From Pelagadaptatus aseana (GTDB taxonomy: Bacteria; Pseudomonadota; Gammaproteobacteria; Pseudomonadales; Cellvibrionaceae): a stretch of DNA of 64,000 nucleotides. The DNA lies in assembly GCA_040365065.1 (NCBI GenBank), contig BAABNI010000013.1:47000-110999 (forward strand), read 5' to 3'. This document shows, one piece after another, positions 54,225 to 64,000 of the stretch (the first letter of the stretch is position 1; each line of letters starts with the position of its first letter). The notes beneath the pieces were generated by a model. It did not search any database. It was not told where the DNA came from and saw only the letters and a list, made by a program, of their open reading frames with translations. The translations under genes were made by a program, and so were the position numbers.

Positions 54225-55469
54225 ATGACCAAACCTGTAACTTATCTTGTCGGCGGCGCCGTTCGCGATCGCCTGCTCGGATTCCCTTTTAGCGAGAAAG
54301 ACTGGGTGGTGGTGGGCTCTACCCCCGAAATCATGCAGCAACAGGGGTTCAATCCCGTCGGCAAAGACTTTCCGGTATTTTTGCATCCAGAAACCAAGGA
54401 AGAGTACGCGCTGGCGCGCACCGAGCGTAAAACAGCTCCGGGCTACAGCGGTTTTACCTTTCACACGGCCCCCGATATCACGCTGGAAGAAGATCTGCGC
54501 CGCCGCGACCTGACCATCAACGCCATGGCCGAAGATGATCACGGCACAGTCATTGACCCCTATCATGGCCAACAGGATCTGAAAGACAAGTTGCTGCGCC
54601 ACGTATCCGATGCGTTCAGCGAAGACCCCGTGCGCATACTGAGGACGGCGCGCTTTGCGGCTCGCTATCACCATTTGGGATTTCGTGTCGCCAGCGAAAC
54701 CAATGAATTGATGCGCAACATGGTCAACAACGGCGAGGCCAATCATCTGGTGGCCGAACGGGTCTGGAAAGAAACCGAGCGCGCTCTGGGAGAGCAGTCG
54801 CCTTGGGTATTTTTCCAAGTGCTGCGCGACTGCGATGCCTTGCAGGTGGTATTTCCCGAACTCGACAATCTGTTCGGGGTACCCCAGCCGGAACAGCACC
54901 ACCCCGAAATCGATACCGGCGTACACAGCCTGATGTCGCTACAGCAGGCCTGCCGCCTGAGCGACGATCGTCAGGTCCGCTTTGCCGCACTGGTTCACGA
55001 TCTCGGCAAAGCCTCCACCCCCAAAGAAAAATGGCCGCGCCATATTGCCCACGAGGCTCGCAGCATCCCATTGATCAATCAACTGTGTGAACGTCTAGCC
55101 GTGCCCAAACACTATCGCGAACAGGCCCGCTACGTGGCCCAGGATCACACCAACTGCCATCGCATCGAAGAGATTACGCCGCCCAAACTGATGGCCCTGT
55201 TGCAGCGTCTGGACGCCTTTCGCCGCCCCGAGAATCTGGATAAATTTGTGCTCGCCTGCGAAGCCGATGCCCGGGGTCGCACCGGCTTTGAACAGCGACC
55301 CTATCCTCAGGCCGATTACCTGAAACAGGCGCTGGCGATCTGCAACCGGATTCAAGCCAAAGACATCATTGCTCAGGGCATTACCGGCAAAGACATTGGT
55401 GACGCCCTGAAAAAACAGCGCCAGCAGGCACTGAAACAATGGAAACAGCAGCATGAATCAGCAAATTAA
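54225..55469 (+). CDS. cca: Multifunctional CCA-tRNA nucleotidyltransferase/phosphohydrolase
   Basis: From ATG 54225 the protein is 414 residues (E. coli Cca is 412). It has the class II nucleotidyltransferase marks GGAVRDRLLG, EKDWVVVG and RRDLTINAMA and, unlike archaeal-type enzymes, an HD domain (ALVHDLGKA) for 2',3'-cyclic phosphodiesterase/phosphatase activity. It adds or repairs CCA ends of tRNA. The frame runs open upstream to 54156 but lacks support. It overlaps the pteridine reductase start by 17 bases. Confidence 0.95.
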   Translation: MTKPVTYLVGGAVRDRLLGFPFSEKDWVVVGSTPEIMQQQGFNPVGKDFPVFLHPETKEEYALARTERKTAPGYSGFTFHTAPDITLEEDLRRRDLTINAMAEDDHGTVIDPYHGQQDLKDKLLRHVSDAFSEDPVRILRTARFAARYHHLGFRVASETNELMRNMVNNGEANHLVAERVWKETERALGEQSPWVFFQVLRDCDALQVVFPELDNLFGVPQPEQHHPEIDTGVHSLMSLQQACRLSDDRQVRFAALVHDLGKASTPKEKWPRHIAHEARSIPLINQLCERLAVPKHYREQARYVAQDHTNCHRIEEITPPKLMALLQRLDAFRRPENLDKFVLACEADARGRTGFEQRPYPQADYLKQALAICNRIQAKDIIAQGITGKDIGDALKKQRQQALKQWKQQHESAN

Positions 55470-56211
55470 CGAACCGATCAAAGTCGCCTTGATTACCGGT
55501 GCCGCCCGGCGGATTGGCGCCGAAATTGCCCGCCAGCTGCATCAACGCGGACTCAATATCGTCATTCACTGCCGCCAGTCCACCGGTGATGCCGACACAC
55601 TGCGTCACTCACTGAATCAGCAGCGCCCCGACAGCTGCCAGGTGGTACAGGCCGACCTGTCGGACAACCAGCAGGTCATTGAACTGGCGCAGCAAGCAAA
55701 AGACTGTTTCGGCCGTCTGGATGTGCTGATCAACAACGCCTCCAGCTTTTACCCCACCCCCATTGGCGAGGGCAGCGAAGCCCAGTGGGACGATCTGTTT
55801 GCCAGCAACGCCAAAGCCCCCTTCTTTCTGAGTCAGGCACTGGCACCGGAGTTGACCAAACGTGGCGGCAGCATCGTCAATATTTGCGACATTCACGCCG
55901 ACAAGCCACTGGGACAGCACACCATTTACTGCATGGCCAAAGCCGCCAACGTCATGCTGACCCAATCGCTGGCCAAGGAACTCGCGCCCGATGTAAGAGT
56001 CAATGGAGTATCACCCGGTGCCATTTTATGGCCGGAACAGGAGGCCGAACTGGAGCCTCAGGGGCAACAGAAAATACTCCGCCAGATACCCTTGGCACGC
56101 ACAGGCAAGCCGCACAACATTGCCACAACCGTGACCTTTCTGGCGCTGGACAACGACTACATCACCGGCCAGATCATCCCGGTAGACGGCGGCCGCAGCC
56201 TAGGCCATTGA
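55453..56211 (+). CDS. Pteridine reductase (PTR1/FolM-like SDR)
   Basis: The 252-residue SDR begins with VALITGAARRIGAEIARQLHQRG and has the RHLxxNC-like motif NIVIHCRQSTGD (NADPH, Arg), then YCMAKAANVMLTQSL (catalytic Tyr and Lys) and IPVDGGRSLGH. This matches pteridine reductase 1/FolM, which reduces dihydrobiopterin or dihydrofolate. Its neighbours folB and folK are on the opposite strand, and the link to tetrahydromonapterin or folate cofactors is sensible. It overlaps the end of cca. Confidence 0.85.
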   Translation: MNQQINEPIKVALITGAARRIGAEIARQLHQRGLNIVIHCRQSTGDADTLRHSLNQQRPDSCQVVQADLSDNQQVIELAQQAKDCFGRLDVLINNASSFYPTPIGEGSEAQWDDLFASNAKAPFFLSQALAPELTKRGGSIVNICDIHADKPLGQHTIYCMAKAANVMLTQSLAKELAPDVRVNGVSPGAILWPEQEAELEPQGQQKILRQIPLARTGKPHNIATTVTFLALDNDYITGQIIPVDGGRSLGH

Positions 56212-56347
56212 AGGCAGCCTGAGCCTCCGGGAAAGTCCTTGAGGTTAGCCACAGAGCTTTTGACTTGGCTCAAAGCGATTTCGCTCCGCTGTTCCATACT
56301 GGGTACATTCACCAACAACCGGCGTGTGCGCCTTACAGGAAATCCGT

Positions 56348-56668
56348 ATGACCCAGGACAACATCAAGCAAACCCTAATCGACCTGCAGGCCAAACTCGA
56401 AGAGCGTCTGGCCGCGGTACAGCGCGACCTGCAGAAAGAACACAGCAAGGACTGGGAAGAACAGACTCAGGAACGGGAAAATGACGAAGTTCTGGAAGCT
56501 CTGCAAACCGAGCTGACTCAGGAGCTCAACCAGATCAAAACCGCCCTGCTGAAGATTGAGAACGGCGACTACGGCGTCTGCTCGGGCTGTGGCGAAGACA
56601 TCGCCTCTGAGCGCCTGAAGGTGTTGCCCGATGCCGATCTGTGCATCAACTGCGCCAACGCGGCCTGA
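56348..56668 (+). CDS. TraR/DksA-family zinc-finger protein
   Basis: The 106-residue protein has a coiled-coil N-terminal half and a C-terminal zinc finger CSGCGEDIASERLKVLPDADL followed by CINC (C-x2-C-x17-C-x2-C). That places it in the TraR/DksA family, though it is shorter than DksA (151). The helical tip has acidic residues (ERENDEV) but not the exact DksA arrangement, so it may or may not bind the RNA polymerase secondary channel in the same way. ATG 56348 has AGGA 8 bases upstream. Confidence 0.85.
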   Translation: MTQDNIKQTLIDLQAKLEERLAAVQRDLQKEHSKDWEEQTQERENDEVLEALQTELTQELNQIKTALLKIENGDYGVCSGCGEDIASERLKVLPDADLCINCANAA

Positions 56669-56730
56669 TACTGACCCTCAAACTACCCCTCATAAACACA
56701 GATGCCTGCCAACGCGGGCATCTGTGAAAT

Positions 56731-57240
56731 TCAAGCCTTGGAAATCTTTCGGCCCCGCCAGTCAAAATCCACCGACCACAATTTCTGATTGCGATCGTAA
56801 TCGCGCCATAAATCCCCGTAACGGCGATCAATCAGCGGATGCACCGCGTCGCCGGCAATATCCGCCAGAGGCAGCAACACAAACGCATTCTCGGTAATTT
56901 CCTCACGGGGCAGATCAACACCATCCACCTCACCAGTCACCTGATCGTAGGTGAGGATATCGATATCCAGAGTTCGGCCACTGAAGCGCGGACAACTGCG
57001 ATCGCGACCGTTATCGTCTTCAATGGCCTTTAACACCGCCGACAGCTCACCCACCGGTAAAGCCGTTTCAATACCCACCACCAGATTGAGAAAGTGATCG
57101 CCATCAAAGCCGACCGCCTCACTCTCGTATACCGGCGAAATCGTCAACTCACCAAATTGGTCGCACAACGCATCCAGCGCCGCCGTCAAATGGCGATAGC
57201 GCTGAATATTACTGCCCAGGCTGAGATACACCGTTGCCAT
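56731..57240 (-). CDS. folK: 2-amino-4-hydroxy-6-hydroxymethyldihydropteridine pyrophosphokinase
   Basis: This 169-residue protein begins VYLSLGSNIQRYRHL and has RDRSCPRFSGRTLDIDIL, the HPPK signature, then the LPREEITENAFVLLPLADI region. It makes the pterin pyrophosphate used by FolP in folate synthesis. The start codon overlaps the folB stop (TGATG), so the two are translationally coupled. Confidence 0.9.
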   Translation of the reverse strand: MATVYLSLGSNIQRYRHLTAALDALCDQFGELTISPVYESEAVGFDGDHFLNLVVGIETALPVGELSAVLKAIEDDNGRDRSCPRFSGRTLDIDILTYDQVTGEVDGVDLPREEITENAFVLLPLADIAGDAVHPLIDRRYGDLWRDYDRNQKLWSVDFDWRGRKISKA

Positions 57241-57596
57241 CAGGGCTTTTCTCCCCGCTCAATGATCAAACCCACATCCCGGGCACCGCGCAGGGCACCA
57301 GGCTTACACAGGCGCAACTTCACCCAGGCGACATCAAACTCTTCACGGACAATGCGGCAGACCTCTTCGGCCATGGTTTCCACCAGCAGAAATTCACTGC
57401 CCTCAATAAAGGCGATCAAACGCTTTGCCACCGATTTGTAATTGAGGGCGTACTGAATGTCATCGGTCTCTGCCGCCTTGCGAATATCGGCCGACATCTC
57501 CAGATCGAGGCTGACGGTCTGGCGCACTTCGCGCTCCCAATCGTAAATGCCAATGATGGTATCGATGCGCAGATCCCTGATAAACACTGTATCCAT
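57240..57596 (-). CDS. folB: Dihydroneopterin aldolase
   Basis: This 118-residue protein has the family layout: VFIRDLRIDTIIGIYDWERE near the start, with Glu of EREV for pterin binding, then LNYKSVAKRLIAFIEGSEFLLVETMAEEVCRIV and the WVKLRLCKPGALRGARDVG segment with catalytic Lys. It cleaves dihydroneopterin in folate synthesis and is coupled to folK. Confidence 0.92.
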   Translation of the reverse strand: MDTVFIRDLRIDTIIGIYDWEREVRQTVSLDLEMSADIRKAAETDDIQYALNYKSVAKRLIAFIEGSEFLLVETMAEEVCRIVREEFDVAWVKLRLCKPGALRGARDVGLIIERGEKP

Positions 57597-57620
57597 TTAT
57601 TTATATCCGGTTAGAACGAG

Positions 57621-58655
57621 TCACTGAGAAAGAGGGGGTAAAGTGTCCAACGACCAGCGGGGCTGCGCCTTGATCGGCAAGCCCTGATGCTGATCAGCCA
57701 ACAATCGCTGACACCCCGCGTAGGCGATCATGGCACCGTTGTCGGTGCAGAACTCATGACGGGCGTAGAATACTTTGGAATCAATTTTCGCCAAGGCCTC
57801 TTCCAGCTTGTCGCGCAGGCGGGTATTGGCCGAGACACCACCGGCAATCACCAGGGTTTTAAATCCGGTTTGCTGCAGAGCTCTGCGACACTTGATCACC
57901 AGCGTATCCACCACCGCCTCCTGAAAGGCGCAGGCGATGTCGGCGCAGGTCTGATCGTCCGGCAAACCGTCTTCCAGCGCGTGCTTTTGTACGGTATTGA
58001 GGGTGAAAGTCTTCAACCCACTGAAACTGAAATCCAGCCCGGGGCGATCCACCATGGGCCGTGGAAACTGGAAGCGATCCACGTCGCCCTGTTCGGCCAG
58101 GGCAGCCACCCGTGGCCCCCCCGGATAATCCAGATCCAGCATTTTGGCGCACTTGTCAAAGGCCTCGCCAGCAGCATCGTCTACCGATTCACCCAGCAAC
58201 GTATACTCACCAATGGCATCCACCTGCACCAGCTGGGTGTGACCACCGGAGACCAGCAGGGCAACAAAGGGAAACAGCGGTGGGTTTTCTTCCAGCATCG
58301 GCGCCAGCAAATGGCCCTCCATATGGTGCACACCCACGGCAGGAATCCCCAGCGCATAGGCCAGACTGCGCCCCACACAGGCCCCCACCATCAGGGCACC
58401 CACCAAACCGGGGCCTGCGGTATAGGCAATGGCTTCAATATCGCTTTTCTGCTTGCCCGCAGCCTGCAACACCTCGGTTACCAGCGGCAGGGTCTTGCGA
58501 ATATGATCGCGAGACGCCAGCTCCGGCACCACACCGCCGTATTCGGCGTGTAGCGCCACCTGACTGTACAGGCGATGCGCCAGCAGCCCCTGCTCACTGT
58601 CGTACAATGCCACTCCCGTTTCGTCACAGGAGGTTTCCAACCCCAAAACCAGCAT
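57621..58655 (-). CDS. tsaD: tRNA N6-threonylcarbamoyladenosine transferase
   Basis: This 344-residue protein (E. coli 337) has VLGLETSCDETGVALYD, HHMEGHLLAP with both metal-binding His and SGGHTQLV, plus the LVIAGGVSANTRLR segment near the C-terminus. It transfers threonylcarbamoyl to A37 of ANN-decoding tRNAs, together with TsaB and TsaE. GAGGC lies 7 bases before the ATG. It is divergent from rpsU. No plsY gene lies between it and folB. Confidence 0.97.
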   Translation of the reverse strand: MLVLGLETSCDETGVALYDSEQGLLAHRLYSQVALHAEYGGVVPELASRDHIRKTLPLVTEVLQAAGKQKSDIEAIAYTAGPGLVGALMVGACVGRSLAYALGIPAVGVHHMEGHLLAPMLEENPPLFPFVALLVSGGHTQLVQVDAIGEYTLLGESVDDAAGEAFDKCAKMLDLDYPGGPRVAALAEQGDVDRFQFPRPMVDRPGLDFSFSGLKTFTLNTVQKHALEDGLPDDQTCADIACAFQEAVVDTLVIKCRRALQQTGFKTLVIAGGVSANTRLRDKLEEALAKIDSKVFYARHEFCTDNGAMIAYAGCQRLLADQHQGLPIKAQPRWSLDTLPPLSQ

Positions 58656-58745
58656 ATTGATGCCTCAAATAAACAGGCCCGCAGGCCCAAATTACGCCAC
58701 AGCCAAAAAATAATGAGGCGCATAATATCAGCATCGCGAAAGCTA

Positions 58746-58774
58746 TTGCAGTATTGAAATGAAGTGTATAGAAT
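58746..58774 (+). promoter_or_regulatory. Sigma-70 promoter of rpsU
   Basis: TTGCAG (58746-58751), a 17-base spacer, and TAGAAT (58769-58774). The minus 35 matches four of six and the minus 10 five of six consensus positions. It lies about 100 bases before the rpsU start. Confidence 0.75.
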
Positions 58775-58874
58775 TTGCGCCCCTTGGAGTTGGGGAAGAG
58801 TCTGCGCGAATCTTTTAAAAATCCCGCACACTCCCCGCCGAATTAACTGAAGAATTGTTTATACAGGTAAGAAA

Positions 58875-59090
58875 ATGCCAGCTGTAAAGATTAAAGAAAA
58901 CGAGCCATTTGACGTAGCCCTGCGTCGCTTCAAACGTTCCTGCGAAAAAGCCGGTATTCTGGCTGAAGTTCGTCGTCGCGAGCACTACGAGAAGCCAACT
59001 ACTGTTCGTAAGCGTGCCGCTGCCGCTGCTGTTAAGCGTCACGCCAAAAAAGTACAACGCGAATCCCGCAAGTTTCAGCGTCTGTACTGA
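58875..59090 (+). CDS. rpsU: 30S ribosomal protein S21
   Basis: The 71-residue basic protein MPAVKIKENEPFDVALRRFK and the internal REHYEKPT motif are exactly S21 (E. coli 71 residues). It binds the 30S platform near the anti-Shine-Dalgarno end of 16S rRNA. It heads the macromolecular-synthesis operon rpsU-(yqeY)-dnaG-rpoD, but its own strong terminator follows. Confidence 0.98.
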   Translation: MPAVKIKENEPFDVALRRFKRSCEKAGILAEVRRREHYEKPTTVRKRAAAAAVKRHAKKVQRESRKFQRLY

Positions 59091-59122
59091 TACCCCCCAA
59101 CTGAAACAATTCGGTTAATTCC

Positions 59123-59155
59123 AGCACTGCAGGGTGACTTGCAGTGCTTTTTTTG
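59123..59155 (+). terminator. Terminator/attenuator after rpsU
   Basis: AGCACTGCA pairs with TGCAGTGCT around an 8-base loop, followed by TTTTTTT. It probably lowers read-through to dnaG and rpoD, as in E. coli. Confidence 0.93.
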
Positions 59156-59196
59156 TTTGTATTACCGCCTGATTTCAACACCCCGGAGCGACCAGC

Positions 59197-59646
59197 ATGT
59201 CCACTGAACTGAAAGACCAGATCAAAGAAGCCATGAAAGCCGCCATGCGCGCCAAGGAAAAAGAGCGCCTGGGCACCATCCGCATGATCCAGGCCGAGGT
59301 CAAGCGCATTGAAGTCGACGAGCGCATCGAAGTCGATGACCAGCGCCTGCTAGCCGTACTGGACAAAATGTGCAAACAGCGCCGCGACTCCATTATCCAG
59401 TACGAAGACGCTGGCCGTCAGGAGCTTGCCGACATTGAGAAGGCGGAAATGGCGGTCATTCAGGAATTCCTACCCGCGGCACTCACAGAAGCCGAACTGG
59501 AACAGCTGATCAGCAAAGCCATTGCCGACTCCGGTGCCGAGAGCGCCCGCGATATGGGCAAGGTCATGGGCATTTTAAAACCCCAGGTTCAGGGGCGCGC
59601 CGATATGGGCGCCATCAGCAAAATCATCAAGGAAAAACTGGCATAA
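59197..59646 (+). CDS. yqeY: GatB/YqeY-domain protein
   Basis: The 149-residue protein has the YqeY pattern: IKEAMKAAMRAKEKERLGTIRMI at the start, RRDSIIQYEDAGRQELADIEKAE in the middle and a C-terminal MGILKPQVQGRADMGAIS. It resembles the tRNA-binding tail domain of GatB; its role is unknown, but it is commonly located between rpsU and dnaG. It ends 6 bases before the dnaG start. Confidence 0.95.
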   Translation: MSTELKDQIKEAMKAAMRAKEKERLGTIRMIQAEVKRIEVDERIEVDDQRLLAVLDKMCKQRRDSIIQYEDAGRQELADIEKAEMAVIQEFLPAALTEAELEQLISKAIADSGAESARDMGKVMGILKPQVQGRADMGAISKIIKEKLA

Positions 59647-59652
59647 CGCCTG

Positions 59653-61659
59653 ATGGCCGGCCGCATACCCCAGACCTTTATTGATGACCTGCTCGACCGC
59701 GTCGATATCGTCGACGTGGTGGACGCCCGCGTCAAACTGAAAAAGACCGGCAAGAATTACAGTGCCTGCTGCCCCTTTCACGACGAAAAGACCCCCTCGT
59801 TTACCGTCAGCCCCGACAAGCAGTTCTATTACTGCTTTGGTTGCGGCGCCAGCGGCACAGCACTCGGTTTCGTTCTGGATTTTGACCGCACCAGTTTCCC
59901 CGAAGCAGTGGAAACACTGGCCCGCAGCGTCGGCATGGAAGTCCCCCGCGAGCAACACAGCGATCGCGACAACAAGGCCCAAAAGCAGCGTCGCAACCTC
60001 TACCAACTACTGGAAAAAGCCGACCAGCACTACCAGCAACAGCTGCGCCACAGCCCGGCCAAACAGCACGCCATCAACTACCTCAAGCAACGCGGCCTGA
60101 GCGGTGAAATTGCCCGCGATTTCGGTATCGGCTACGCACCCCCCGGATGGGACAACCTGCTCAAAGCTCTGGGACTGGAAGAACACGACAAAAGCCAGCT
60201 GACCGAAAGCGGCATGATCATCGAGCGCGAAGAAGACAACAAGCGCTACGACCGCTTTCGCAACCGCATCATGTTTCCGATTCGCGACGTTCGCGGCCGG
60301 GTCATCGGCTTTGGCGGGCGGGTACTGGACGACTCCAAACCCAAATACCTCAACTCGCCGGAAACCCCCATCTTCCACAAAGGCAAAGAACTCTACGGAC
60401 TGTATGAGGCCAAACAGGCCAACCGCCAGCTCGACCGGATTCTGGTGGTCGAAGGCTATATGGACGTCGTCGCTCTGGCCCAGTTTGGCATTCGCAACGC
60501 CGTGGCCACACTGGGCACCGCCTGCGGCGAAGACCACCTGACGCTGTCTTTCAAACACACCAGCGAAGTGGTGTTCTGTTTTGATGGCGACAACGCCGGG
60601 CGCAACGCCGCCAGCCGGGCTCTGGAAAACGCCCTGCCCACCATGCAGGACGGCCGACGCATCAAGTTTCTGTTCCTGCCCGACGGCGAAGACCCGGACA
60701 CGCTGGTGCGACAAATTGGCCCGGAAACATTCAATCAGATGATCGATCAGGCCGTCCCCCTGGAAGAGTTCCTGTTCGACAGCGTTTCCAGCGACATCAA
60801 CCTGCAAACCATGGAGGGCCGCGCCCAGCTGAGCAAAATGGCCGCGCCACTGCTGCACAAGCTACCCCAAGGGGTCTATAAAGAGTTAATGTTTACCAAC
60901 CTGGCACAGCGCACCGGCATTTCCACCGAAACACTGATGGAACTGGTCGAAGCTCCAGCGCCGCCAGCCAGACCGGCACAGACACCCAGACCAGCACCAA
61001 CCAGAGCTCCGGCACCACCCCCCCAGCCGGCCGGCCAACAACCTGCCGTACAACAACCGGCAACACATCGCCCCCCGGAAAACCCTGCAGCGGCCGAACC
61101 TTTTCAGCCTGATTCAGCGTCAGAAGCGCCTCCCGAATACCCTCAGGATATGGGCTATTACGAACACCACGGCCAGACCGCCAGCGAACAGCCGCAATTA
61201 CCGCCAGCTCGTTACAAAGGGCCGGTACACCTGCCCGCCCAAAAACTGGTCAGCATTCTGCTGCTGCATCATCCCTCGCTTGCCAGCCTGACACCGGAGC
61301 TGCCCCATATTCAGCAAAGCCCCGACCCGGATTTACAGCTTTTCTGTGAGCTGCTGACACTGCTCAAACAGCGTCCACAGTACACCCAACAGCAGATTCT
61401 CGGTCACTGGATCGGCACCCGCCCCAAAGCCGATGTGCTGCAACTGGAGCAACTGACCAACACCGAACTCATCAGCCAGGCCAGTCAGTACGAGCAATTC
61501 AGCGGGCGCGAGGAATACATCCATACCCTCAATAAACTGGAAGCCGATCTCAAGCGGCAAAAGCATCGCGAGATTCTGGAAAAACTGACGCACAAGAACT
61601 TCAATGAGCTCAGTGATGAAGAAAAACAACTCCTCAAGGACGGGGCACAGCAAAAATGA
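59653..61659 (+). CDS. dnaG: DNA primase
   Basis: This 668-residue primase (E. coli 581) has the zinc finger CCPFHDEKTPSFTV with FYYCFGCG, the TOPRIM motifs VVEGYMDVVALAQ and FDGDNAGRNAA, and the C-terminal helicase-binding domain from about residue 535. The extra length is a linker at residues about 432-525, very rich in Pro, Ala and Gln. It synthesises RNA primers at the replication fork. Confidence 0.97.
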   Translation: MAGRIPQTFIDDLLDRVDIVDVVDARVKLKKTGKNYSACCPFHDEKTPSFTVSPDKQFYYCFGCGASGTALGFVLDFDRTSFPEAVETLARSVGMEVPREQHSDRDNKAQKQRRNLYQLLEKADQHYQQQLRHSPAKQHAINYLKQRGLSGEIARDFGIGYAPPGWDNLLKALGLEEHDKSQLTESGMIIEREEDNKRYDRFRNRIMFPIRDVRGRVIGFGGRVLDDSKPKYLNSPETPIFHKGKELYGLYEAKQANRQLDRILVVEGYMDVVALAQFGIRNAVATLGTACGEDHLTLSFKHTSEVVFCFDGDNAGRNAASRALENALPTMQDGRRIKFLFLPDGEDPDTLVRQIGPETFNQMIDQAVPLEEFLFDSVSSDINLQTMEGRAQLSKMAAPLLHKLPQGVYKELMFTNLAQRTGISTETLMELVEAPAPPARPAQTPRPAPTRAPAPPPQPAGQQPAVQQPATHRPPENPAAAEPFQPDSASEAPPEYPQDMGYYEHHGQTASEQPQLPPARYKGPVHLPAQKLVSILLLHHPSLASLTPELPHIQQSPDPDLQLFCELLTLLKQRPQYTQQQILGHWIGTRPKADVLQLEQLTNTELISQASQYEQFSGREEYIHTLNKLEADLKRQKHREILEKLTHKNFNELSDEEKQLLKDGAQQK

Positions 61660-61747
61660 CGATCTCACCGTCATAACCACCTCCATAACCGATCAAAAAT
61701 CACACTTTATGCCCTTGATTTAATGGTGCGAGCCACAAGATATGGGT

Positions 61748-61753
61748 TATAAT
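61748..61753 (+). promoter_or_regulatory. Minus 10 element upstream of rpoD
   Basis: A perfect TATAAT lies 60 bases before the rpoD start in the dnaG-rpoD gap. A clear minus 35 at the right distance is missing (GGTGCG or similar), so it may be a weak internal promoter. Confidence 0.4.
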
Positions 61754-61812
61754 TCCGCCTTTTTGCGCCCCCAGTTTGGGCCGGGCATATTTTCAAGACA
61801 TTAGGGTTACGA

Positions 61813-63630
<1,818 letters not shown>

Positions 63631-63647
63631 CAGAACTCTGGCCAACC

Positions 63648-63679
63648 AAAACGCGGCGCACTATAATGCGTCGCGTTTT
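63648..63679 (+). terminator. Hairpin terminator after rpoD
   Basis: AAAACGCGGCGC and GCGTCGCGTTTT pair with one G-T wobble, and the second arm supplies the T-run. Confidence 0.85.
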
Positions 63680-63808
63680 GTGTTTTAGGGGACCCAAAAA
63701 TCTTCTAAATCAACAACTTATCAAACTATCTCAATGAAACACCACTTTCAAAAAGATAGCTTTGAGGCAGGACTTTTGTTCGTAGGCAAGGAGCCGCGCA
63801 GCTTAGTC
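63680..63808. other. Intergenic spacer without recognisable genes
   Basis: The gap between rpoD and the tRNA is about 320 bases. This part has no convincing ORF or promoter. GGCAAGGAGCCGCGCAGC just before copy B may belong to the double-hairpin repeat but has no counterpart at copy A. Confidence 0.5.
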
Positions 63809-63858
63809 GGCAGTTATTTGCTCCTGCAATAACTGCATACACGCCATCCATGGCGATA
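63809..63858 (+). repeat. Double-hairpin repeat, copy B
   Basis: The first hairpin is the same as in copy A (GCAGTTATTTGC with GCAATAACTGC, loop TCCT). The second pairs CGCCA with TGGCG around loop TCCA (63842-63855). Confidence 0.85.
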
Positions 63859-63900
63859 AGCACGCGACGCAGCATACGAGCAAAAGGACAAGTTATACTG

Positions 63901-63946
63901 GAATTGCTCCCGGCAATTCTCAGCATACACCCCATCCTTGGGGATA
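63901..63946 (+). repeat. Double-hairpin repeat, copy C (diverged)
   Basis: The first hairpin pairs GAATTGC with GCAATTC around TCCCG. The linker CAGCATACAC matches copy B. The second pairs CCCCA with TGGGG around loop TCCT (63930-63943), then GATAA as in copy B. It ends 2 to 3 bases before the tRNA. Confidence 0.75.
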
Positions 63947-63948
63947 AA

Positions 63949-64000
63949 GGGCCCTTAGCTCAGCTGGTTAGAGCACTCGACTCATAATCGATAGGTCCAC
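63949..64000 (+). tRNA. ileX: tRNA-Ile2 (CAU anticodon), 3' end outside window
   Basis: The visible 52 bases give acceptor strand GGGCCCT, T8-A9, a D-arm GCTC...GAGC and an anticodon arm TCGA-CTCATAA-TCGA with anticodon CAT. CAT could be Met or lysidine-modified Ile2. The anticodon stem (TCGA with flanking A and loop CTCATAA) is closer to E. coli ileX than to elongator Met, and ileX also lies just downstream of rpoD in E. coli. The variable and T-arms are cut off by the window edge. Confidence 0.85.

Noticed and set aside
63949..64000. Elongator tRNA-Met
   Set aside because: The anticodon CAT fits, but the anticodon stem and the position after rpoD match tRNA-Ile2; the missing 3' half leaves some doubt.

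Overview
The window is a 64 kb piece of a gammaproteobacterial chromosome of intermediate GC. The right end carries the conserved order cca - pteridine reductase - TraR/DksA-like - folK/folB - tsaD <> rpsU - yqeY - dnaG - rpoD - tRNA-Ile(CAU). This is the macromolecular-synthesis neighbourhood known from Pseudomonas and Escherichia. Together with an E. coli-type HD-domain Cca, PlsB, an MSHA-like pilin, two chemoreceptors with a textbook FliA promoter, and several fatty-acid and amino-acid catabolic modules, it suggests a motile, aerobic, probably marine or aquatic heterotroph of the Pseudomonadales/Cellvibrionales/Oceanospirillales breadth. I cannot name the genus.

Layout. 1-5.8 kb (minus): the 5' part of a RimK-type ligase with a fused retropepsin-like domain, a RibD-C/DHFR-like reductase, a family-3-like periplasmic binding protein, an SLC13 anion symporter and a methyl-accepting chemotaxis protein. 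5.9-10.6 kb (minus): MJ1255-type glycosyltransferase, PAP2 phosphatase, AraC regulator and membrane diguanylate cyclase. 10.7-15.1 kb: a beta-oxidation module with acyl-CoA dehydrogenase, two MaoC-fold proteins and an SCP-x thiolase on the minus strand and a divergent SDR dehydrogenase. 15.3-23.5 kb: mixed accessory genes (SbmA-like transporter, ABC1 kinase, photolyase, CPXCG protein, an attC-like site with a cassette-like ORF, DUF4345, MAPEG, a secreted PLA2-like protein and a pilin-like coiled-coil protein). 23.5-27.6 kb: a LysR regulator divergent from an omega-amino-acid transaminase and MmsA (beta-alanine catabolism). 27.8-37.8 kb: chemoreceptor, FetB-like permease, beta-CASP MBL protein, pilin, a tandem pair of periplasmic binding proteins, DUF6122, DUF218 and LOG proteins. 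37.8-46.3 kb: PlsB, a second ABC1 kinase, a large acetyl-CoA hydrolase/transferase, a PAS protein and an acyl-CoA synthetase. 46.3-52.4 kb: galE, then the prkA-yeaH-spoVR stress operon. 52.4-64 kb: MOSC protein, short asparaginase-domain protein and the housekeeping block.

How the genes fit together. Lipid metabolism dominates: PlsB for phospholipid entry, an acyl-CoA synthetase, a beta-oxidation set built from an (R)-type MaoC hydratase plus SDR dehydrogenase, and an acetyl-CoA hydrolase/CoA-transferase. Folate and pteridine genes cluster beside tsaD. Four orphan periplasmic binding proteins with no permease genes are scattered through the window.

Non-coding structure is informative. Three copies of a double-hairpin repeat have stems that change in a compensating way, and one copy directly abuts the tRNA. 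There are two different palindromic MITE-like repeats (one supplies the fetB stop codon), a possible attC recombination site, a near-perfect sigma-28 promoter, and paired palindromes in a divergent promoter. I saw no CRISPR array, no insertion-sequence transposase, no prophage genes and no rRNA. I could not establish an obviously new multi-gene system; the best candidates for novelty are listed as findings.
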